Assembly (NCBI GenBank): GCA_964449835.1
Contig: CAYVBZ010000014.1
Coordinates: forward strand, 1 to 37,284
Length of the DNA: 37,284 nucleotides
Origin: JABDGC01 sp964449835
Lineage (GTDB): Bacteria; Pseudomonadota; Gammaproteobacteria; DSM-16500
Direction: 5' to 3'
Shown: positions 31,842 to 37,284 of the stretch, in pieces
Position numbering within the stretch: the first letter of the stretch is position 1
Layout of the letters: each line of letters begins with the position of its first letter
Notes under the pieces: generated by a model
What the model saw: only the letters and a program-made list of their open reading frames with translations
The model's database searches: none
What the model was told of the DNA's origin: nothing
Translations under genes and position numbers: made by a program

Positions 31842-34181
31842 CTAAAATAATACACTCAATCCCAAAGTTAAGGTGTTTTGAACGGCTGATTCATTGGATT
31901 TGGTTTGAATGTTTTTAAATGCCCCATAGTCCTGTTCGTGCTCATATTCAGCAAAAATATTGAGGCCAGGCATGAGGCGGTAATAGGGTCTTAGAATATA
32001 GCGCATTTGATTTAAACCGCTGCCGAGGGCGGCCTGGGTAACTGTCTTTGATGCTAAAATGCTTCTGACGCCAATGCGGACCAGAAAATTATTTGTGATT
32101 TGCGTGTCCCGTGATAATTCTAGGTCTAATTTTGCGCTGCCACTGTGATAGTAAATTCTTGCATCGGTGTCGATGAAATAGGGCATTAAACCTTCAATAC
32201 CAATGCCAGGCTGCCAATAAGGTATTTTTGCTGGTCGATAAAAATAGCTTGCTCCACCTTTGATTGCCCAGAATTGACTGATCAAATGCCAATAGAAAAT
32301 GTCTATATCAGCATTTTCAACCGTTCCTTTAAAGACTTCCCCATCGTTGATAAACAATTCAAGTTTATTGTAATCGGGGCCGTATAAGCCTTTGTATGTA
32401 AGCCGCTGAGCGTTATTAAAGGGATCAGCGCCCAGGTCTAAAAAGGTTGAAAGCCAGATGCCAGCGTGATGTCCCATAGGATGGTGAACAAGGGCATGGT
32501 CAATGGGACGGACTTCATCTACCCGAACAAGGGGACGATTTGTATAGGCAGTATTTTTTTCAATGTCTTGAGGCTTGGCCTCATTTTTGGTGATTTCAAT
32601 TAAGGTTGAGTATTGAAACACTCGCGCCATTCCCGATGTCATATGGTAAGCCATGTGGCAATGGAAGAACCATTGGCCGCTGGCATCGGTGTCAATGTCG
32701 GCAACCGCAGTGCTTCCTGGTGCTACCTCAATCGTGTGCAGCAGGGGATCGTAAGCGCCGTGCCCATTTCGCAAAATGAGCCAATGGCCATGAATGTGCA
32801 TCGGATGGCGCATCATGGAGTTATTGGTAAAGATAATTCGGTATCTTTTGCTTGGATTTAAAACGATGGGTTTGGCCTGATATTCGGTTTTACCGTTAAT
32901 CATCCAAGTAAAGTGATTCATGTAGCCGAAGAGTTCCATTTTGATTTCTTCAGCAATGGGCTTGTCTGGGTCGTTTGTTTTTATCCTGGCCTTGAGGCTT
33001 TGGTATTTGGTTCCAGAGGTTAAGCTTGCTTCTGATTGATTGGGCTTGGGTGGGTCAGACATCATGTGCATTGCGTGAGGGGAGGAGTCATGTGCCATGC
33101 CCTGCATCATCGCTCGTGTGACTGGGGGCGGTTCTGGAAACGGTGATATGGCGTCGTAATTAACAATTTGCTGTGGGCGTGTCATTAATGCGCCATAGAT
33201 TGCGCCAACTGTGTCGAGAGATTCCGCATAAATGATATAGGGTGTGTCCTTATCGATTTTTACCAAGACGTCAAAGGTTTCACCAGGTGCAACCGTAAAA
33301 TCATTGACCTCATAGGGTTTAACGTCGTTTCCATCGATGTGTACCATTTGCATGGTATGGCCAGGAATTTTGATATGGAAAATTGTTTCAGCGCCCGCAC
33401 CGATAAATCGCAAACGAACAACGTCACCCACCTTAACGGAAGCTGCCCATGGATTTGATTTGGCGTGACCGTTTAGCAAAAAGGCATCATAGGCGACATC
33501 GTTGATGTCATAAAGGCTCATCCTCATTTGCTGCATCATCTTGTAGTCATCAACTAAATTTTGACGCTCAGCAGGGTCGGCTTTGCGATAGTCATGGATG
33601 AATTTAAGCAAGGATGGCTGTAAGGGGAATCGAGGGGAGTAGTAGTCCCCATCTTTTTTTAAGTTAGCCAGGATTTTTTCTGGATTGGTATTGCTCCAGT
33701 CAGATAAGACCACCGCAAAGTCTTTGGTGTATTGGTAGGGGGGCGAGGACGGCGGGTCAATGATAAACGCGCCATATAGACCTTGTTGCTCTTGTAGTCC
33801 GGCATGGGCGTGATACCAATAGGTTCCTGCTTGCATTAATTTAAAGCGATACTGAAACGATTTGCCTGGTTGAACTCCATGTTGACTCACCTCCAGGACA
33901 CCATCCATCTGCCAGGGAACTAACATGCCATGCCAATGAATGGCTGTTTCTGTGTTTAATTGATTTTGTACATTGATGGTAACTTGATCGCCTTCTTTAA
34001 AATGAAGGGTCGGGGCGGGAATTTGGTCATTAACGGCGATGGCCTTGATTGATCTCCCTGCAAAATTTACATTTTTATAGCCGACAGCAAGGTTCACAAC
34101 TCGTTCGGCAGCAAAGCTGTTGGCAACGGATAGGCTAAAAAGTAAAAGCGTAAAAAGTCTTTTCATGGAAGTCTTTTTCAA
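31842..34181 (-). CDS. Multicopper oxidase fused to a CopB-like outer-membrane barrel
   Basis: 779 aa. Residues 1-25 form a signal peptide. The oxidase part (CopA-like) shows all copper motifs: HWHG (H82, H84), YHAH (H124, H126), HPMHIHGHW (about 458-466) and WFFHCHMAYHMTSGM (about 505-517). A Met-rich segment (MMQGMAHDSSPHAMHMMSDP) lies in the middle. After about residue 560 the sequence becomes CopB-like: LSTFLDLGADPFNNAQRLTY, ASYFYRPAKIPYWQPGIGIE, ISQFWAIKGG, ending GLSVLF, as an outer-membrane barrel should. CopA and CopB are usually separate genes. The stop at 31842 is far past the oxidase end, so this is a true fusion. Confidence 0.9.
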   Translation of the reverse strand: MKKTSMKRLFTLLLFSLSVANSFAAERVVNLAVGYKNVNFAGRSIKAIAVNDQIPAPTLHFKEGDQVTINVQNQLNTETAIHWHGMLVPWQMDGVLEVSQHGVQPGKSFQYRFKLMQAGTYWYHAHAGLQEQQGLYGAFIIDPPSSPPYQYTKDFAVVLSDWSNTNPEKILANLKKDGDYYSPRFPLQPSLLKFIHDYRKADPAERQNLVDDYKMMQQMRMSLYDINDVAYDAFLLNGHAKSNPWAASVKVGDVVRLRFIGAGAETIFHIKIPGHTMQMVHIDGNDVKPYEVNDFTVAPGETFDVLVKIDKDTPYIIYAESLDTVGAIYGALMTRPQQIVNYDAISPFPEPPPVTRAMMQGMAHDSSPHAMHMMSDPPKPNQSEASLTSGTKYQSLKARIKTNDPDKPIAEEIKMELFGYMNHFTWMINGKTEYQAKPIVLNPSKRYRIIFTNNSMMRHPMHIHGHWLILRNGHGAYDPLLHTIEVAPGSTAVADIDTDASGQWFFHCHMAYHMTSGMARVFQYSTLIEITKNEAKPQDIEKNTAYTNRPLVRVDEVRPIDHALVHHPMGHHAGIWLSTFLDLGADPFNNAQRLTYKGLYGPDYNKLELFINDGEVFKGTVENADIDIFYWHLISQFWAIKGGASYFYRPAKIPYWQPGIGIEGLMPYFIDTDARIYYHSGSAKLDLELSRDTQITNNFLVRIGVRSILASKTVTQAALGSGLNQMRYILRPYYRLMPGLNIFAEYEHEQDYGAFKNIQTKSNESAVQNTLTLGLSVLF

Positions 34182-34201
34182 TGATAATGGGGTTGTGAAC
34201 T

Positions 34202-34366
34202 TTAGACGATTATTGCGGATTGTTGTTCTCCTAAGGGGTTGCGGCCATTTTGTCTTGTTATTGCGGCAATGACTTCTCGCGTTTCACTTTCATTTTGCAG
34301 GGTTGCTATGTGAGCGTCTATTAAGCCAATAAATGAAAAAATTATGGCAAGACTTGATTTATCCAT
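34202..34366 (-). CDS. Small 54-aa protein upstream of the oxidase gene
   Basis: Reading on the minus strand from ATG 34366 gives MDKSSLAIIFSFIGLIDAHI with a hydrophobic start, then a charged tail ending IIV and a TAA at 34202. GGAG lies 8 nt upstream and the stop lies 20 bp before the oxidase start, which suggests one operon. No family is recognised. It could be a short leader gene or a small copper-associated protein. The short length makes this a moderate call. Confidence 0.5.
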   Translation of the reverse strand: MDKSSLAIIFSFIGLIDAHIATLQNESETREVIAAITRQNGRNPLGEQQSAIIV

Positions 34367-34404
34367 GAAATTATCTCCAGAGTGTTGGGATTAAATTCTC
34401 TCTT

Positions 34405-34671
34405 TTATTGATTTACTAAGTCTCGTATTAACTCGGGATTATTCTGAATGCATTTTAAATAAGCGCGGCTAATTGAGTCAGGGTCCCTCTGATGCTGCTC
34501 CCATTTCCGAAGTGTCTCAATATTAATGTGGTAAACAGTAGAGAACTCCCTCTGAGACAGCTTTAATTTCTTGCGCAGCATTTTAACGTCAGGCGAGGTC
34601 TGTAGCGTGACAAAGCCTTTCTCTTTGGCCTCTTTAAGTGCCGCGATCAAATCTTTTCCTAATTTGCTCAT
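34405..34671 (-). CDS. XRE-type antitoxin (HigA/NadS-like), copy 2
   Basis: 88 aa from ATG 34671, one base after the toxin stop. It differs from copy 1 at only a handful of residues (for example KEAKEKGFV for KEAKKKGFV, REFSTVYH for REFSVVYH). It is duplicated with the right end of the islands. Cross-neutralisation between the two pairs is plausible. Confidence 0.85.
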   Translation of the reverse strand: MSKLGKDLIAALKEAKEKGFVTLQTSPDVKMLRKKLKLSQREFSTVYHINIETLRKWEQHQRDPDSISRAYLKCIQNNPELIRDLVNQ

Positions 34672-34672
34672 G

Positions 34673-34996
34673 TTAGTCACCAAATAGTTCTGTAATCAGT
34701 TTACGCAATTCAGCTTTTTCGCTGGCATCAATATTTTCTTGATCTGCTTTTTTAAATAGGGTCACCAGTAAAACAATTTTTTCTCCGTCATAGTAATAAA
34801 GCACGCGAAGGCCGCCGCGCTTTCCACCACCTTTGCCTGTAGCCCAGCGAATCTTCCTAATCCCGCCTGTGCCAGCAATCAATGCGCCTTTTTCAGGGTC
34901 AAGGGCTAGGGAGTCAATCAGGGCTTGTATAGCCTCTTGGGTCATTGATTTCTTAGCCAGGCGCATAAACTTGGGGGTAGCCTTTACCTCAATCAT
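34673..34996 (-). CDS. RelE/HigB-family toxin, copy 2
   Basis: 107 aa, nearly the same as the toxin at 24784. Differences include KATPKFMRLAKK, IDSLALDPEKG and GTGGIRKIRW. The shared strand KGGGKRGGLRVLYYYDGE and the end LVTLFKKADQENIDASEKAE are kept. It has the same upstream promoter. It appears intact. Confidence 0.86.
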   Translation of the reverse strand: MIEVKATPKFMRLAKKSMTQEAIQALIDSLALDPEKGALIAGTGGIRKIRWATGKGGGKRGGLRVLYYYDGEKIVLLVTLFKKADQENIDASEKAELRKLITELFGD

Positions 34997-35013
34997 GATG
35001 CTTTCCTTATTTG

Positions 35014-35041
35014 ATTATAGCACATAGTACCAGTGGTGCAA
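35014..35041 (-). promoter_or_regulatory. Promoter of TA copy 2
   Basis: Same TTGCAC-16-TATAAT arrangement as copy 1, read on the minus strand (TATAAT complement at 35014-35019, TTGCAC complement at 35036-35041). Confidence 0.7.
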
Positions 35042-35045
35042 TGTC

Positions 35046-35193
35046 CTATAGCTGAGCTGCTTTTTTATTATTATGATTATTAATATCAACGACATTGTCC
35101 GTATTTTGAGTTGAATCAATCAGTTGCTTGAATTTTTTACCCCATGCTTCAAGGGCGTTCTTTTTCTCAGAATCATAGCTATGGCGGTCATAA
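35046..35193 (-). pseudogene. int: Integrase remnant of element 2 (C-terminal about 49 codons)
   Basis: The frame ending at 35046 encodes YDRHSYDSEKKNALEAWGKK and FKQLIDSTQNTDNVVDIN, homologous to the end of the intact integrase at 25157, including the catalytic Tyr. After 35193 it jumps to CCTGAAATAAACTGAAGAG, which in element 1 lies upstream of the gene (about 26469). So about 1.2 kb, including most of the coding region and the arm repeats, has been deleted. It cannot act as an integrase. Confidence 0.85.
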
Positions 35194-35308
35194 CCTGAAA
35201 TAAACTGAAGAGATAATATTACGAAACACCTATAATTTATAGGGTAAAACGAACTATTTGTGAAATAATTTGAAACGCGATAAAATGCTCTGAAATAACG
35301 CTATGCCC

Positions 35309-35352
35309 GATTCGTAATCACTAGGTCAGGTGTTCGGTTCGCGTCGTCGGCA
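35309..35352 (+). repeat. att site 3 (right end of element 2)
   Basis: Matches the tRNA-Thr segment at 40 of 44 positions. The change AATCAC for AATCAG would break the anticodon stem, so this copy is decaying and not under tRNA selection. It probably includes the original host 3' flank. The following sequence to 35517 has no supported gene apart from the repeats at 35395. Confidence 0.9.
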
Positions 35353-35394
35353 GTAGATTCCATGCGGGTTTCAGCGGGTTCAAGATTGACTTCA

Positions 35395-35414
35395 TGGGGC
35401 ACTGGTGGGGCACT
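35395..35414. repeat. Paired TGGGGCACT direct repeats beyond att 3
   Basis: TGGGGCACT occurs at 35395-35403 and 35406-35414, 11 bp apart, about 43 bp outside the last att copy. The arrangement mirrors the AGGTTCC arm sites of element 1 but with a different word, as would remain from another tRNA-integrating element. Confidence 0.4.
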
Positions 35415-35517
35415 CAGTAGTAACAAGTCGCAACAAATCTCAATACTTTCATCGAAGAATGAATAAAGAGTCAGTATAATTACTGCTAGGTTATTTCTGT
35501 CCTAATGAGCGTTCACG

Positions 35518-35943
35518 ATGAAGCTTACAATTGAAAAAAGTTTGCCGGATGAGAAAGAGCATTTAAGCGACAAGATTGTTGAATTTAATGCACAGCAAGT
35601 CCCATTCCTGCAAGCAGAGCCATTCATTGATTTATCACACTCCTTGAAAACCGAAGGCAATTTATTTGTCGGCGGCATTAGGGCGTTTCTTTATTGCTGG
35701 AAGTGTCTTTATATAGATGTGCTGTGGATAGAGGAAAAATACAGGCATCTTGGATATGGTGCGAAGCTGATTGAAAAAGTGGAGGAAGAGGCAGTTAAAA
35801 ATGGGTGCCACTTGGCGCATCTCGATACCTTCGATTTTCAGGCAAAGGATTTTTACCTGAAACAGGGGTATGACGTTTTTGGAGAGCTGAATGACTGCCC
35901 TTTAGGTCACAAACGATTTTATTTGCGCAAATATCTTAAATAA
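35518..35943 (+). CDS. GNAT-family N-acetyltransferase
   Basis: 141 aa. GNAT motif A is YRHLGYGAKLIEKVEEEAVK (R/Q-x-x-G-x-G/A acetyl-CoA loop), and motif B includes the LDTFDFQAKDFYLKQGYDVF segment with the typical tyrosine near the end. Preceding VLWIEEKYR is the beta-4 strand. The substrate is unknown. It lies 166 bp after att 3, so it is host or older acquired sequence, outside element 2. Confidence 0.82.
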   Translation: MKLTIEKSLPDEKEHLSDKIVEFNAQQVPFLQAEPFIDLSHSLKTEGNLFVGGIRAFLYCWKCLYIDVLWIEEKYRHLGYGAKLIEKVEEEAVKNGCHLAHLDTFDFQAKDFYLKQGYDVFGELNDCPLGHKRFYLRKYLK

Positions 35944-35973
35944 ATTCGTACCCAAGGTAATGAGTTTGAGTGA

Positions 35974-36418
35974 ATGACCATGCGAAATAAAATTATTAAT
36001 GACTTAAATCCACTTTTAAAGCTGGCTGTGCCGCTTGCATTGACAGGTATTATCAATTCTTCAGTTTTCTTTTTTGAGACGTTATTTCTTGCCCATGTTG
36101 ATCAGCAGACCCTCGCAGCGGGGGCATTAGTGAGCTGGTTATTCGGCGTGTTAGCGACCATTTTATTTGGTACCTTGGGTTCGATCAATATTTTAATTTG
36201 GGGCATTGCGTGCTTTAAAGGACACTCATTTTACCTTGTTGGCGTCGATTATTAGCTTTTGGTGTGTAGCGCTGCCACTGGGTTATTTGTTGGCAACCTA
36301 TTTTCACCTTGGAGGTGTTGGATTCTGGTGTGGTATGGTTCTAGGCGCGTCGAGTAGTACCGTATTACTTTATCGACGCTTTAAATCGCGGTTGCATCGT
36401 TATGAGCCGAAAATGTGA
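35974..36418 (+). pseudogene. MATE efflux pump remnant
   Basis: The start (LNPLLKLAVPLALTGIINSS, residues 11-30, then ETLFLAHVDQQTLAAGALVS) is a MATE first helix pair. After about 36200 the reading frame changes and MRALKDTHFTLLASIISFW, ALPLGYLLATYFHLGGVGFW matches MATE helices 10-12. The middle two thirds of a normal protein of about 450 aa are missing. The two parts overlap in different frames near 36206-36255, so at least one deletion and a frameshift are needed. It is not functional as written. Confidence 0.78.
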
Positions 36419-36443
36419 TGGATATGGTTTTTCTGGGGTTGCT

Positions 36444-37284
36444 ATGACTATTTTTTTAGAAACAAAAAGGTTAATTATTAAGCCATCTGAGCAGGCGGAT
36501 TTGAATAATTTATCTGCCTTGCAATCAGATCAAGAGGTGATGAAGTATATTGGCCAAGGTGTCCGCAATTTAGAAGAGGTTAAGGGCTGGTTAGAAAAAT
36601 CGATTTTACATTATAAAAAACATGAATTTAGTTTTGGTTCTGTTTTTGAAAAAGAAAGTGGTACGTTTGTTGGGCAAGCTGGAATAATGTATCTCAACTA
36701 TGATGATACGCAACCTGATATTGAGATCGGTTATCGGCTACATAAAAAATACTGGAATTACGGATATGCATCAGAATTAGCAAAGGCGCTCGTTCAGTGG
36801 GGATTTAAAAATTTATCTGTTGAAAACCTTGTTGCTGTTATTCATCCTGAAAATGAGAGATCACGTCGTGTTTTAGAAAAGATTGGCATGTGTTATGCGG
36901 GGAGAATAAATTGCTATGATACCGTAGTAGCCAAATATGTTATTGCCAAAGATAACATTGACCCAAGCAAAATTCAGCTTATTCCAGCCACTTTAAAAGA
37001 ACATCCCATTATACAAAACATGGGGCGTTTCTATGTCTATGATATGAGCGAATATTTAGGCAGGCAAGAAGGATGGAAAATACCGGAAGACGGGCTGTAT
37101 GAGTGCATTGATTTTAAAAAATACTGGGAAGACAAAAATAGCTTTCCCTTTTTAGTTCGCTGTCAAAACGAAATTGCTGGGTTTGTGATTGTCGACAAGA
37201 AAGGCAGCAACCCTGAGATTGATTTTAATATGGCGCAATTCTTTGTTTTGCGTAAATTTAAAAATAAGTGCATCGGAAAATACG
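36444..37284 (+). CDS. Two-domain GNAT acetyltransferase, 3' partial
   Basis: Open from ATG 36444 to the window end with no stop, 280 residues in view. The first domain is RimJ/RimL-like: ETKRLIIKPSEQADLNNLSA, the acetyl-CoA loop YWNYGYASELAKALVQWGF and NLVAVIHPENERSRRVLEKI, ending in the G-x-x motif IGMCYAG. From about residue 175 a second GNAT-like part begins (IQLIPATLKEHPIIQNMGRF, EIAGFVIVDKKGSN, IDFNMAQFFVLRKFKNKCIG) and is cut by the window edge. Tandem GNAT proteins are known. Confidence 0.8.
   Translation, partial: MTIFLETKRLIIKPSEQADLNNLSALQSDQEVMKYIGQGVRNLEEVKGWLEKSILHYKKHEFSFGSVFEKESGTFVGQAGIMYLNYDDTQPDIEIGYRLHKKYWNYGYASELAKALVQWGFKNLSVENLVAVIHPENERSRRVLEKIGMCYAGRINCYDTVVAKYVIAKDNIDPSKIQLIPATLKEHPIIQNMGRFYVYDMSEYLGRQEGWKIPEDGLYECIDFKKYWEDKNSFPFLVRCQNEIAGFVIVDKKGSNPEIDFNMAQFFVLRKFKNKCIGKY

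Larger units (their letters stand above)
26628..35352. mobile_element. Integrated element 2 (metal-resistance island with defective integrase)
   Basis: Bounded by att copies 2 and 3. Its right end repeats the TA pair, TA promoter, integrase 3' end and att order of element 1. The integrase is deleted internally, so it may need help from element 1. Cargo: flavoprotein, NYN protein, RhuM-Fic, DUF1259 remnant, chrA, His-rich secreted protein, multicopper oxidase-CopB fusion and a 54-codon gene. Confidence 0.82.

Noticed and set aside
31661..31855. 64-codon minus-strand frame after the oxidase gene
   Set aside because: It overlaps the oxidase end, has no clear ribosome site and resembles no protein. 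The His-rich start is chance.

Overview
The window suggests a gammaproteobacterium, possibly of the Legionellales/Coxiellaceae type. The grounds are the E. coli-type PurB, the dnaX-ybaB-recR order next to a 4.5S RNA gene, the mpl ligase, and a left-edge glycine-zipper protein that resembles a secreted effector. The taxonomic call is inference; nothing in the window proves it.

Layout. Positions 1-13500 are chromosomal core: a hypothetical protein running off the left edge, tRNA-Ser(GGA), 4.5S RNA, dnaX-ybaB-recR, a secreted phospholipase D-like protein, mpl, a FixL/FixJ-like two-component pair, a degenerate universal stress protein, a YiiX-like hydrolase, purB, mnmA and a small secreted peptide. 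At 13502 lies tRNA-Thr(CGT), the target of two integrations in tandem. A 44-bp segment of its 3' half recurs at 26584-26627 and 35309-35352, which marks two adjacent elements.

Element 1 (about 13575-26627) is more AT-rich than the flanking chromosome. It reads as a satellite or integrative element: a hypothetical gene, an AlpA-like regulator, a primase with zinc finger and Toprim, a DUF3987 protein, a small cysteine-containing protein, a DUF5681 (small-terminase-like) protein, then probable defence cargo. The cargo is an XRE regulator with a paired operator, a 985-aa nuclease-helicase ending in five phage-integrase-type repeats, an HD phosphohydrolase, and a SIR2-like (DUF4917-type) protein. 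The right end holds a toxin-antitoxin pair and a full tyrosine integrase beside the att site. Two AGGTTCC motifs 12 bp apart sit at each end and look like integrase or excisionase arm sites.

Element 2 (about 26628-35352) has the same right-end module (the same TA pair, then integrase, then att), but its integrase is reduced to about 49 C-terminal codons. Its cargo is a flavoprotein, a NYN nuclease-like protein, a RhuM-Fic fusion, and a metal block: a broken DUF1259 gene, chrA, a His-rich secreted protein, and a multicopper oxidase fused to a CopB-like barrel. An unlisted 54-codon gene lies just upstream of the oxidase. Element 2 probably depends on the integrase of element 1, in trans, to move.

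Beyond the last att copy are an acetyltransferase, a MATE efflux remnant and a two-domain acetyltransferase cut by the window end. A further pair of TGGGGCACT repeats there hints at an older, lost element at the same tRNA.
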